Of a DNA stretch of 64,000 nucleotides, positions 54,031 through 63,280 are shown piece by piece; within the stretch, counting starts at the first letter, position 1, and each line of letters starts with the position of its first letter. The stretch lies in assembly GCF_900176305.1 (NCBI RefSeq), contig NZ_FWXH01000005.1, positions 124,001 through 188,000 of the forward strand, given 5' to 3'. A model generated the notes under the pieces. It searched no databases and was not told the origin of the DNA. It saw only the letters and a program-made list of their open reading frames with translations. The stretch comes from Clostridium acidisoli DSM 12555 (lineage in GTDB: Bacteria; Bacillota; Clostridia; Clostridiales; Clostridiaceae). The translations under genes were made by a program, and so were the position numbers.

Positions 54031-54468
54031 CTATTCCATTGCGATTAAGTCAACTTTAATTACATTTTCAGTATTTCCTATATACTTAAGTAAGTGTTCA
54101 AGTTCAATTGTTAAATTGCATATGTCAAAGGTTATAGTAACATTTGCTGCATTGTTAATGGGAATATCTTGGTTAATAGTAAGGATATTAGCATGATTTT
54201 CAGCCATTATATCCAATATTGTGGATAACGTGCCAGTTTTATGACCAAGTAGCAAGCAAATAGTAACTTTATTACTTTTACTAGATTCAGAAACAGTAAA
54301 GACATAATCTTTATATTTATAATATGCACTTCTACTTATTCCAACAAACTTTACAGCTTCTGTTATATCATGAGCTTTTTTAGTATTTAAGAGGTCTTTT
54401 ACTTTGATTACTTTTTCAAATATATCAGGTAAAACTGCTGTATCCACCAATAAATATTTATTTTTCAT
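54031..54468 (-). CDS. ACT-domain protein (PheB/UPF0735 family)
   Basis: 145 aa. An N-terminal helical part with an HTH-like segment (EAVKFVGISRSAYYKYKDYV) is followed by an ACT domain (VTICLLLGHKTGTLSTILDI, MAENHANILTIN). Family members lie at the head of thr operons in clostridia and are thought to bind an amino acid, possibly threonine, to adjust expression or enzyme activity. First gene of the thr operon, 12 bp from thrB. Confidence 0.88.
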   Translation of the reverse strand: MKNKYLLVDTAVLPDIFEKVIKVKDLLNTKKAHDITEAVKFVGISRSAYYKYKDYVFTVSESSKSNKVTICLLLGHKTGTLSTILDIMAENHANILTINQDIPINNAANVTITFDICNLTIELEHLLKYIGNTENVIKVDLIAME

Positions 54469-54790
54469 ATTTAATACATCACCTTCCTTTAGAAACGTAC
54501 ACTACTGAAGCACATGTGTATACGTGTCAAGGACTACATAAGTTATAGTAACATAATATGCATTTCATTACAATATAAAGTTATATAAGAAGCAACTTAA
54601 ATAAATTAGTATAAAATCAACCAATATTCAGATAAAAATATTATTTTTGCTTACATTGGCTTATAATGTTAATGAAGGCTTTTTATTTAGTCAAAAATAT
54701 TTTAATTTGTTTAAAAAAAATTAAAAAAGTTGGATAGTAATATTGAGTATTAAATGATAAACTATTTATACGAGAGATGGAGGGAGCATT
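54469..54790. other. Divergent promoter region between thr operon and ftsH
   Basis: A TTGACA-like -35 for the thr side lies at 54521-54516 (minus), next to alternating CACGTATACACATGTG sequence; I see no clear -10. On the plus side, AT-rich DNA leads to GAGGGAGC before ftsH. No T-box or terminator was recognised. Confidence 0.4.
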
Positions 54791-56635
54791 ATGTTTAATA
54801 AAAATTTTGGAGATAAGAAAATAAAACTTGCAGCTTTTTATTCCTTAGGAGTTATTGTTGTGGTTTTAATATTAAATTATTTGATACTTAGTATGAGAAC
54901 GGAGCAAATTACTTATAATAAATTTTTAGATTTGCTTTCTCAGAAAAAAATTTCAGAGGTTCAAGTAACTCAAGATAAAATAACAATAATACCTAAAGAT
55001 AACAGTGGAATAGGTAAAAAAATATTATATACAGGGAGAATAGATGATTTAGATTTAAAAAATGAACTCAAAGCTTCGGGGGCAGATATAACAGCACCTT
55101 CAGGTAATGATGATCCATTAATAAACCTATTGCTTAGCTATGTGATACCTATTGCATTACTTTTGGTAATTGGAAGATTTTTATTTGGTAGAATAGATAA
55201 AAAGCTTGGTAGTGGAGTTATGTCCTTTGGAAAAAATAACGCAAAACTTTATGCCGAAAGTGAGACTGGAGTAACCTTTGAAGATGTTGCTGGGCAAGAT
55301 GAAGCAAAGGAATCATTAATAGAAATAGTTGATTTTCTGCATAATCAAGATAAATACATTAAAATAGGTGCAAAACTTCCTAAAGGTGCACTTTTAGTTG
55401 GACCTCCAGGAACAGGTAAAACTCTACTTGCAAAGGCAGTTGCAGGAGAAGCAAAAGTACCGTTTTTTTCAATGTCAGGTTCAAATTTTGTTGAGATGTT
55501 TGTAGGAATGGGAGCATCAAGAGTCAGAGATTTATTTCAACAAGCACAGGAAAAAGCACCATGCATAGTGTTTATAGATGAAATAGATGCAATAGGAAAA
55601 AGCAGAGATACAGGTGGAATAGGTGGAGGAAATGATGAAAGAGAACAAACACTTAATCAGCTTTTATCTGAGATGGATGGTTTTGACTCATCTTTAGGGG
55701 TAGTAATTTTAGCAGCCACAAATAGACCAGAGGTATTAGATAAGGCATTACTAAGGCCTGGTAGATTTGATAGAAGGGTAATTGTTGATAGACCAGATTT
55801 AAAAGGAAGAGAAAGTATATTAAAAGTACATTCTAAAGGTGTAAAATTAGCAAGTGACGTAAAACTTGAGGAAATAGCAAAAGCTACATCTGGAGCTGTT
55901 GGAGCTGATCTTGCAAATATGATAAATGAGGCAGCATTGTTAGCAGTAAAAAGTGGAAGGGATGAAATAATTCAAGCTGATTTAGAAGAAGCAGTTGAAG
56001 TAGTAATAGCGGGTAAAGAGAAAAAAGATAGAATTTTATCAGATAAGGAAAAGAGATCAGTTGCATTCCATGAAGTAGGCCATGCACTTACAGCAGCATT
56101 ACTTAAACATTCAGATCCAGTTCATAAGATAACTATTGTGCCAAGAACTATGGGAGCCTTAGGCTATACAATGCAGCTTCCAGAGGAAGAAAAATACCTT
56201 GTTACAAAAGAAGAAATGATGGATGAGATAACTGTGTTACTAGCAGGCAGGTCAGCAGAGGAAGTTCAATTTAATAGTGTTTCAACTGGCGCATCAAATG
56301 ATATAGAAAGAGCTACAAAAACAGCTAGAAACATGATAACAATATATGGAATGACAGAAAAATTTGATATGATGGCATTAGAATCTGTAGAAAACAGATA
56401 TTTAGATGGTAGACCAGTTCAAAATTGCAGTGCTGAAACAGCTACACTAATAGATAGTGAGGCACTAAGCATTATAAAAACGGCACATGAAAAGGCAAAA
56501 AAGATATTAAGTGATAATAAGGAATTACTAAGAAAAGTTGCAGAGATTTTGATTGAAAAGGAAACTCTTATGGGTGACGAATTCATGGAAATCGTAAAGG
56601 AGAGTTCAGCGTGGAAGGAAAAAACAGAAGCTTAG
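54791..56635 (+). CDS. ftsH: ATP-dependent zinc metalloprotease FtsH
   Basis: 614 aa. Two membrane helices (about 11-35 and 108-130) flank an extracytoplasmic domain. AAA+ ATPase: Walker A GPPGTGKT (about 203), Walker [13 protein letters not shown], arginine region [10 protein letters not shown]. Zinc protease motif HEVGH at about residue 427. Degrades membrane and regulatory proteins as a hexamer. A clostridial genome often has a second copy near hpt/tilS; that context is absent here. GGAGGGAG site. Overlaps the helD start by 25 bp. Confidence 0.96.
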   Translation: MFNKNFGDKKIKLAAFYSLGVIVVVLILNYLILSMRTEQITYNKFLDLLSQKKISEVQVTQDKITIIPKDNSGIGKKILYTGRIDDLDLKNELKASGADITAPSGNDDPLINLLLSYVIPIALLLVIGRFLFGRIDKKLGSGVMSFGKNNAKLYAESETGVTFEDVAGQDEAKESLIEIVDFLHNQDKYIKIGAKLPKGALLVGPPGTGKTLLAKAVAGEAKVPFFSMSGSNFVEMFVGMGASRVRDLFQQAQEKAPCIVFIDEIDAIGKSRDTGGIGGGNDEREQTLNQLLSEMDGFDSSLGVVILAATNRPEVLDKALLRPGRFDRRVIVDRPDLKGRESILKVHSKGVKLASDVKLEEIAKATSGAVGADLANMINEAALLAVKSGRDEIIQADLEEAVEVVIAGKEKKDRILSDKEKRSVAFHEVGHALTAALLKHSDPVHKITIVPRTMGALGYTMQLPEEEKYLVTKEEMMDEITVLLAGRSAEEVQFNSVSTGASNDIERATKTARNMITIYGMTEKFDMMALESVENRYLDGRPVQNCSAETATLIDSEALSIIKTAHEKAKKILSDNKELLRKVAEILIEKETLMGDEFMEIVKESSAWKEKTEA

Positions 56636-58755
56636 AAAATTTAATGAAAGAAAAAGAAGATGATGAGTTTTATGTTGAAGAGCAAAAACTTATTGGAGTA
56701 ATCCATATAATAAATATGGAGATACTTAATTACATTAGCAAACGAAAAGATATAGCTAAAGATATAGTGGATAGTAGAAAAAAAGGTATTGAAGAATTCA
56801 AAGATGATGAAGATAAGGTGATTGAATATTTTGATCATGACACTTTTGTAAAAGAAGAAGCATTTAAAAGCATAGATAGAAGACTGAAAGAGCTTACTAT
56901 CCTTCAGGCCTCACCTTATTTTGGTAGGGTTGATTTTAAGGAAGAAGGATTTGAAGAAGAAAAAATATACATTGGAAGGTTTGGAGTTACTCCTGATGGA
57001 TCATATGAACCATTGGTACTTGATTGGAGAGCTCCAGTCTCTTCTTTATTTTATACGGCAGGTATTGGTAAAAACAAATACAAGGCTCCTAAAATGGAGA
57101 TAGAGGTTGATATACTAAAAAAAAGACAATATATTATTAAAAAGAAGAAATTACTTGGTTTGTTTGACTCTGAGGTAGATGTTAAAGATGAAATATTACA
57201 ACTTGTATTAAGCAAAAATGCTGGTGAGAAACTTACAGATATAGTTATGTCTATACAAGAAGAACAAGATAAAATAATAAGAGAACCAAGAAATAAAGTT
57301 GTTGTTGTAAATGGTGTAGCTGGGAGTGGGAAAACAACAATTGCACTTCATAGAGTTGCATACCTTCTTTATAACAATAGAGAAATTTTACAGGATAAAG
57401 TTCTTATATTAGGACCTAATCCTATATTTATGGAATATATATCTTCAGTGCTTCCTAGTCTTGGGGAAGTTGGAGTAAATCAAGAAACTTACATGGATTT
57501 TGCTTTAGGGCTACTTGAAATTAGAAGACGTGAAGTAATGAATGTAGAAGAGTACATGGAAAAAATATTAAGTAAGGACAAAAAATTTATAAAGGATGTA
57601 ATGTATAAAAATAGTGCTGCCTTTATTGAAGACCTAGATAGGTTAATAAGTTCTATTGAAAATGAATATTATAAGCTTAACGATGTGTTATATAATAATA
57701 AAGTTATAGTATCAAAAGATGAATGTGAAAAAATGTATAATGAATACTATAAAAATATGCCTTTATTTAGAAGGACAAAAAAACTTAAGAGAATAATATT
57801 TTCAAAACTTAAAGATGAAAGAGATAATAGGATAAGAAATATAGAGGAAGAATATAGGAATACAATAAATAGTCTTAGTAAGGATGAGCAAAAACTCCAA
57901 GGTACATCTATAGATTATGAAAGAAAATTGAAGATAAGAAATGTCATAAAAGAACTTATGAAAGTTAAAGAATCACTTTCTTATTTATATAACCCAACTA
58001 TTTATGAGTTATATAAAGGCATAAATGCAAGAGATTATTATACAGTTGATGATTTAACAGCTTTACTTTATCTTGAATTAAAATTTGAAGGGATAAGTCT
58101 TGATAGAGAGATAAAACATGTTATTATTGACGAGGCTCAAGATTATAGTGCACTAGCATTAAAGGTAATAAAAGAAATAACAGGAACTTTAGGAATAACA
58201 ATAGTTGGAGATAGCAATCAAAGAATTATACCAATCAATGGAGAAGTTCCTTTTAATAAGGTGCAAAATATAATAGATGGCATTGAGGTTGAACATTTTA
58301 GACTTACTAAGAGTTACAGGTCAACTAAAGAAATTATGGAGTATGCCAATAAATTTATACACGAAGATGAGATAGTTCCAATAGTTAGAAATGGTGAACC
58401 TGTTAAAACTATTGAGGTTTCTAGTGAAGATAACTTTAAAAATAAGGTGATTTCTCTTGTGAAGGAATATAAGGAGAAAGACTATGAAAGTATAGCTATA
58501 ATATGCAAAGATTCCAATAGCATAAAAAAATATGGAAAATTATTAAGGAATATTGAAAATATTAAAATCATTGATAATGAAGATATGATTTATAGAGGTG
58601 GTACGCTAGTTATACCCTCCTATCTTGCTAAGGGACTTGAATTTGATGCTGTTATAATTTTGGATGAAACATCAAGTGAAGAAAACTATAACAAATATAT
58701 GTATGTTATGGCTACAAGAGCATTGCATGAATTGGCGGTTATAAAATTAAAATGA
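56611..58755 (+). CDS. helD: HelD-like UvrD-family helicase (RNA polymerase recycling factor type)
   Basis: 714 aa. N-terminal coiled-coil arm (about 1-95), then RFGVTPDGSYEPLVLDWRAP of HelD proteins, Walker A VVNGVAGSGKTTIALHRVAY (about 230), HVIIDEAQDYSALAL (about 505), GDSNQRIIP and a C-terminal UvrD motif KGLEFDAVII. HelD dislodges stalled RNA polymerase using ATP. Start GTG 56611 has AAAGGAGAG at 56596-56604 and lies inside ftsH, implying coupling. Confidence 0.9.
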   Translation: MEGKNRSLENLMKEKEDDEFYVEEQKLIGVIHIINMEILNYISKRKDIAKDIVDSRKKGIEEFKDDEDKVIEYFDHDTFVKEEAFKSIDRRLKELTILQASPYFGRVDFKEEGFEEEKIYIGRFGVTPDGSYEPLVLDWRAPVSSLFYTAGIGKNKYKAPKMEIEVDILKKRQYIIKKKKLLGLFDSEVDVKDEILQLVLSKNAGEKLTDIVMSIQEEQDKIIREPRNKVVVVNGVAGSGKTTIALHRVAYLLYNNREILQDKVLILGPNPIFMEYISSVLPSLGEVGVNQETYMDFALGLLEIRRREVMNVEEYMEKILSKDKKFIKDVMYKNSAAFIEDLDRLISSIENEYYKLNDVLYNNKVIVSKDECEKMYNEYYKNMPLFRRTKKLKRIIFSKLKDERDNRIRNIEEEYRNTINSLSKDEQKLQGTSIDYERKLKIRNVIKELMKVKESLSYLYNPTIYELYKGINARDYYTVDDLTALLYLELKFEGISLDREIKHVIIDEAQDYSALALKVIKEITGTLGITIVGDSNQRIIPINGEVPFNKVQNIIDGIEVEHFRLTKSYRSTKEIMEYANKFIHEDEIVPIVRNGEPVKTIEVSSEDNFKNKVISLVKEYKEKDYESIAIICKDSNSIKKYGKLLRNIENIKIIDNEDMIYRGGTLVIPSYLAKGLEFDAVIILDETSSEENYNKYMYVMATRALHELAVIKLK

Positions 58756-58773
58756 TATGCATGTAAAATAGGG

Positions 58774-58810
58774 TTGACATGCCCTTATGAAAATGTTATC
58801 ATAAGGGCAT
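58774..58810 (+). promoter_or_regulatory. Sucrose operon promoter overlapped by a 12-bp inverted repeat
   Basis: TTGACA (58774-58779), 17 bp, TATCAT (58797-58802). ATGCCCTTATGA (58779-58790) and TCATAAGGGCAT (58799-58810) are perfect inverted arms covering the promoter. With no T tail, an operator or combined operator/terminator for helD is likely. Confidence 0.7.
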
Positions 58811-58824
58811 AGAAACAATAAACA

Positions 58825-58905
58825 GGGATTGTAACTGGTTAGCAGGCAAAACCCAATTAAGATAAACTATAACAGTTTAGTATATCTTGATTGAGTTTTT
58901 TTATT
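58825..58905 (+). promoter_or_regulatory. RAT antiterminator site 1 with terminator, before scrT
   Basis: GGGATTGTAACTGGTTAGCA then GGCAAAACCC is the ribonucleic antiterminator (RAT) form. It overlaps a terminator stem CAATTAAGATA/TATCTTGATTG with TTTTTT. Binding of active ScrT would open it, so scrT controls itself. Confidence 0.88.
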
Positions 58906-58943
58906 TTAATTATTTATAGTGTATTGATATTGGAGTGAGTGAA

Positions 58944-59789
58944 ATGTTAATAAAAAAGATATTGAATAACAATGTGATTACAACTATAGATGAAACTACA
59001 GAGTTAGAAAAAGTAGTTATGGGAAGAGGAATTGCTTTTAAAAAGAAGCCTGGAGATTTGATCCAGTGTGAAAAGGTTGAAAAAATATTTATAATTGAAA
59101 ATGAGAAAGAAAACATAATGTTTCAAAGACTTCTAAATGAAATTCCCATTGAGTATGTAAAAATTTCAAAGAATATAATAGACTATGCCAGAGAGACTTT
59201 AAAGGTGGATTTTGCTGAACATATATATGTAGCTTTGACAGACCACTTAGCATTTGCCATTAAAAGGCATGAAAATGGGATTCAAATAAAAAATGACTTA
59301 CTTTGGGAAATAAAAAGAATTCATAAAAATGAATATAAAATTGGTGTTTGGGCTTTAGATTACATAGAAAAAGAACTCAAAATTAAAATGGAGTTAGATG
59401 AAGCTGGTTATATTGCATTACATTTAATTGACGCTTCTCTAAATCAAGAAATGAACAATACCATGAATATGACTAATATTATTCAAGAAATTTTAAATAT
59501 AATTAAGTACTTCTTTTCAATGGATATTGATGAAAATGACATGAGTTATGATAGGTTTATAACACACTTAAGGTATTTTTCACAAAGAGTAATAGCTAAA
59601 AAGGAAATGCCAGATGAAAAACAACCATTGCTTGAAATGGTAAAGAAAAGTTATGTTGATCCATACAATTGTGTTTTGAAAATAAAAGATTTTATAGGTA
59701 AAAATTATGATTATTATGTGAATGATGCAGAAATAGTTTATTTGACAATTCACATAGAAAGAGTAATTTCTCATAATAAACATACATAG
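58944..59789 (+). CDS. scrT: BglG/SacT-type transcriptional antiterminator
   Basis: 281 aa. RNA-binding CAT domain (about 1-56: MLIKKILNNNVITTIDETTE then VVMGRGIAFKKKPGD), followed by two PRD domains with His phosphorylation sites (LTDHLAFAIKRHENG; LHLIDASLN; YLTIHIERVI). ATG 58944 is chosen as GGAG at 58932-58935 suits it. Phosphorylation by PTS proteins inhibits it when no sugar is present. RAT sites lie before it and before scrA. Confidence 0.93.
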   Translation: MLIKKILNNNVITTIDETTELEKVVMGRGIAFKKKPGDLIQCEKVEKIFIIENEKENIMFQRLLNEIPIEYVKISKNIIDYARETLKVDFAEHIYVALTDHLAFAIKRHENGIQIKNDLLWEIKRIHKNEYKIGVWALDYIEKELKIKMELDEAGYIALHLIDASLNQEMNNTMNMTNIIQEILNIIKYFFSMDIDENDMSYDRFITHLRYFSQRVIAKKEMPDEKQPLLEMVKKSYVDPYNCVLKIKDFIGKNYDYYVNDAEIVYLTIHIERVISHNKHT

Positions 59790-59812
59790 ATTACAAGCAA
59801 ATTTAATATTAA

Positions 59813-59890
59813 GGATTGTTACTGTTAAAGCAGGCAAAACCTAAGTTGAGTACATATTTTTATATGTAGATTTCAATTTAGGTTTTTTTT
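59813..59890 (+). promoter_or_regulatory. RAT antiterminator site 2 with terminator, before scrA
   Basis: GGATTGTTACTGTTAAAGCA then GGCAAAACC (59813-59841) overlaps the stem CCTAAGTTGA/TCAATTTAGG (59840-59882) and a T tract (59883-59890). Read-through to scrA would need ScrT. Confidence 0.9.
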
Positions 59891-59951
59891 ATTTGATATA
59901 AATGAGCAAAATGCTTTTATATATTATTAAATTAAGAAAGGAAGATTGGAT

Positions 59952-61820
59952 ATGGACTACAAAAATGTAGCTAAGGAAATACTTAAATTATTAGGTGGAG
60001 AAAAGAATATTATAAGTGCTACACATTGTGCCACTAGACTAAGATTAGTGCTTAATGATGAAAAAATGGCAGATATTAAAAAAATTGAAAAGATGGAGGA
60101 TGTCAAAGGAATTTTTAAAAACTCTGGACAATTACAAATAATTATTGGACAAGGCAAGGTTAATAAAGTTTATGAAGAGTTTGTTAAAGGAACTAACATT
60201 TCAGAATCTAGCTTAAGTGACACAAAAAATTTAGCTATGCAAAAAATGAATCCTTTTGAAAGATTTGCAAGGATGCTTTCCAATATATTTGTACCAATTA
60301 TACCAGCTATAGTTGCTAGTGGACTTTTAATGGGGGTTTTGAGTACACTCCAGACCTTCCATTTGGTAAATGATAAGAGTGGAATATATATTTTATTAAA
60401 TATGTTTTCTAATGCAGCCTTTCAATTTTTACCTATGATAATTGCTTTTAGTGCGGCTAGAGAATTCAGGACAAATCCATTTTTAGCAGCAGCACTTGGA
60501 GCCATAATGATACATCCAGATCTTCAAAATGCATGGACATTAGGAGAAACAGCCACTAAGACAATATCAATTTTTGGAATCCATATAGGCATGGTAGGAT
60601 ATCAAGGAACAGTACTGCCTATACTTATTTCTGTATGGGTAATGGGATATATAGAAAGAAATCTTAGAAAGATAGTACCTAATGTACTAGATATACTTGT
60701 AACACCTTTTCTTACGTTGATGATAACAGCTATTTTTGCAATGATAGTAGTAGGGCCTTTTGGAAGAATGTTAGGAGATGGAATATCAATTGGTCTTCAA
60801 AGTTTTTATAATACGGCAGGACCCTTAGCGGGCTTGGTATTTGGAGGACTTTATTCATTAATAGTAATAACAGGAATACACCATAGTTTTCAAGCGGTTG
60901 AAGCTGGACTTTTGGCTAATCCTTCAATTCATAAAAATTTTCTTTTACCAATATGGTCTATGGCTAATGTGGCACAAGGAGGAGCAGCACTAGCAGTTTA
61001 TTTTATCACAAAGGATAAAAAAGTTAAATCTATTGCGGCACCTGCTTCATTATCATGTTTACTTGGAATAACTGAACCTGCAATTTTTGGAGTTAACTTA
61101 AAGTATACAAAACCATTTATTGCTGCTGCAATTGGTGGAGCTGCTGGCGGTGCTTTTGAAGTATTAATGAAGGTTTCAATGATGGGTATAGGAGTGTCAG
61201 GAATACCAGGAACAGCAATTGTAAAAGAAAATTCTATAATAAATTATATAATAGGCATGATTATTGCTTTTGGAGTTGCATTTGCAGTAGCATTTATTCT
61301 TGGCATAAAAGAAGAAAATCAAGTTTCAGAAGATAACAAAATTGAAGATGAATATGCAGAAACCATTGAAAATATTGCAGCACCTTTAGAAGGTGAAGTT
61401 GTTTTAATGAAGGATGTTCCAGATAAGGCTTTTTCTGATGAGCTTATGGGAAAAGGCATAGCAATTGATCCAATAGATGGAATAGTTGTTGCGCCAGTTA
61501 ATGGTAAGATAGTTCATATTTTTGATACAAAACATGCAGTAGCAATTGAAACAGAAAAAGGAGTAGAGATTCTCATTCATATAGGAATTGACACTGTTAA
61601 AATGGAGGGAGAAGGATTTGAGAGTTTTGTAAAAGATGGAGATACGATCACAAAAGGACAAAAACTTGTAGAATTTGATTTGAATTTAGTGAAAACGAAA
61701 GCAAAGTCGCAAATAACTTCAATAATAATCACAAATTCTAATGATATGAAGTTTGTAACAGAGAGCAAGTATGGTAAAATCAAGAGAGAAGAAGAATTAC
61801 TAACAGTAGGAATTAGATAA
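59952..61820 (+). CDS. scrA: Sucrose-type PTS EIIBCA permease
   Basis: 622 aa in order B-C-A. EIIB: ISATHCATRLRLV with the phospho-Cys (about 23). EIIC: membrane part with PAIVASGLLMG, GIHHSFQAVEAGLL and ITEPAIFGVNLKY. EIIA: AIETEKGVEILIHIGIDTVK with the phospho-His near residue 539. Takes up sucrose as sucrose-6-phosphate. ATG 59952 fits AAAGGAAG at 59937-59944; the TTG at 59946 is too close. The specificity is inferred from ScrT, ScrK and ScrB neighbours. Confidence 0.92.
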   Translation: MDYKNVAKEILKLLGGEKNIISATHCATRLRLVLNDEKMADIKKIEKMEDVKGIFKNSGQLQIIIGQGKVNKVYEEFVKGTNISESSLSDTKNLAMQKMNPFERFARMLSNIFVPIIPAIVASGLLMGVLSTLQTFHLVNDKSGIYILLNMFSNAAFQFLPMIIAFSAAREFRTNPFLAAALGAIMIHPDLQNAWTLGETATKTISIFGIHIGMVGYQGTVLPILISVWVMGYIERNLRKIVPNVLDILVTPFLTLMITAIFAMIVVGPFGRMLGDGISIGLQSFYNTAGPLAGLVFGGLYSLIVITGIHHSFQAVEAGLLANPSIHKNFLLPIWSMANVAQGGAALAVYFITKDKKVKSIAAPASLSCLLGITEPAIFGVNLKYTKPFIAAAIGGAAGGAFEVLMKVSMMGIGVSGIPGTAIVKENSIINYIIGMIIAFGVAFAVAFILGIKEENQVSEDNKIEDEYAETIENIAAPLEGEVVLMKDVPDKAFSDELMGKGIAIDPIDGIVVAPVNGKIVHIFDTKHAVAIETEKGVEILIHIGIDTVKMEGEGFESFVKDGDTITKGQKLVEFDLNLVKTKAKSQITSIIITNSNDMKFVTESKYGKIKREEELLTVGIR

Positions 61821-61837
61821 AAAAACTGTTTGATTAC

Positions 61838-62250
61838 AGTTTGACGTAATACAAAGAGATTGTGGAAAAAGTGAAGGGTTTTATCCTTGCTTGGCTCGGA
61901 TAAAAGGTGATGGGTTTATGGATAAAGCCATAAAGGCTAAGGAAATTTTTCTTCCTACGTCAGAAAAATAATGAATTGTATATGTCTTAATATTTGAAGA
62001 CAACTTTAATATGTAGTTTAACCGTAGGTTTTGCTTTTGGGCGTAGCCTTTGGTGTTTATGTAACAGTTCAAATACTAATAAATACTTATTCGTTAAAAA
62101 CTGGCGACATACGGCCAAAAAAATGTATGACAAAATACTTTAGATTATAAGTTCAAAGATTTTTCGAAGCATAACGTAGAAAAATCATCTATAGCTTTTT
62201 CCAGAGGAAAACCCTTCACCCGTATTTCGCAATTTCTAACTGTTATGAAC
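61838..62250. repeat. Palindromic repeat, copy C (about 410 bp), between scrA and scrK
   Basis: The start ATACAAAGAGATTG and the end TTCGCAATTTCTAACTGTTA then TGAAC match copies A and B. GTGAAGGGTTTT near the start pairs with AAAACCCTTCAC near the end. A middle part of about 300 bp has further internal inverted pieces. It holds no credible gene and lies inside the scr transcript. Confidence 0.65.
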
Positions 62251-62313
62251 TACAATAGTAATAAAACACAATATTAGGAGGTGAATACTAAGACAGAAAT
62301 GTCTTGGTGTAAT

Positions 62314-63267
62314 ATGGAAAATATTTTATGTATAGGTGAACTGCTTATTGATTTTATATGTGAAGATGTAAACACTAGTATGATTGACGGAGAAAATTTT
62401 AAAAAGAAGGCTGGTGGCGCACCTGCAAACGTAACAGCGGCTATTTGCAAATTAGGGGGAAAAGCTTCTTTTGTTGGTAAAGTTGGAAACGATCCCTTTG
62501 GAGCGTTCTTAAAGAAAACATTGGAGGATGTAATGGTTGATACATCTATGCTCATAATGGATGATAACTCAAACACAACACTTGCTTTTGTTTCTCTTAA
62601 ATCAGATGGAGAAAGGGATTTCGTGTTTAATAGAGGAGCAGATGGACTACTTAGATATGATGAATTAGAAATGGATAAAATATTTGATAATAAGATAATT
62701 CATTTTGGATCTGCTACAGCATTATTAGGTGGAGAAATGAAAAAAACTTATATTGGAATTATGGAAGAAGCTAAAGAAAAAGGCATTTTTGTGTCTTTTG
62801 ATCCAAACTACAGAGATAATCTTTGGGGTGACAGGACAGAAGAATTTATTAATGTTTCCAGAGAATGTATTGAATTAGCGGATTTCGTAAAGCTAAGTGA
62901 TGAAGAGTTAAAAATAATAACTGGAAAAAGTGATGTAAATGAAGGAATAGAAACTTTAACAAAAAATAAAAATAGAATTATTGCTGTAACATTAGGAAAA
63001 GAAGGAACACTTATATCTAATGGGAAAAATACAGAAGTTATTACAAGTATAAAAATAAAATCAATTGATTCAACTGGGGCAGGAGACGCTTTTGTTGGAG
63101 CACTTTTATATAAAATTTCATTGCTAGAATATCCAAAAAAATTAATTAATGATTTTAATTCATTAAAAGATATAGTTTCTTTTGCTAATAAAGTAGGTGC
63201 TATAGTTTGTACAAAACTTGGTGCAATAGCAGCATTGCCAACACTAGAAGAAGTTAACAATATTTAG
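62314..63267 (+). CDS. scrK: Fructokinase (PfkB family)
   Basis: 317 aa. Starts MENILCIGELLIDFI, the PfkB opening. KKAGGAPANVTAAICKLGGK is motif 1, and IDSTGAGDAFVGALLYKI is motif 2 with the catalytic Asp. Phosphorylates fructose released by ScrB. Start is unclear: a strong AGGAGGTG (62276-62283) is far from ATG 62314, and a small hairpin AAGACA-TGTCTT (62290-62305) lies between. ATG 62299 and GTG 62281 are alternatives. Co-transcribed with scrA and scrB. Confidence 0.9.
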   Translation: MENILCIGELLIDFICEDVNTSMIDGENFKKKAGGAPANVTAAICKLGGKASFVGKVGNDPFGAFLKKTLEDVMVDTSMLIMDDNSNTTLAFVSLKSDGERDFVFNRGADGLLRYDELEMDKIFDNKIIHFGSATALLGGEMKKTYIGIMEEAKEKGIFVSFDPNYRDNLWGDRTEEFINVSRECIELADFVKLSDEELKIITGKSDVNEGIETLTKNKNRIIAVTLGKEGTLISNGKNTEVITSIKIKSIDSTGAGDAFVGALLYKISLLEYPKKLINDFNSLKDIVSFANKVGAIVCTKLGAIAALPTLEEVNNI

Positions 63268-63280
63268 GTTTGGTGATTGG

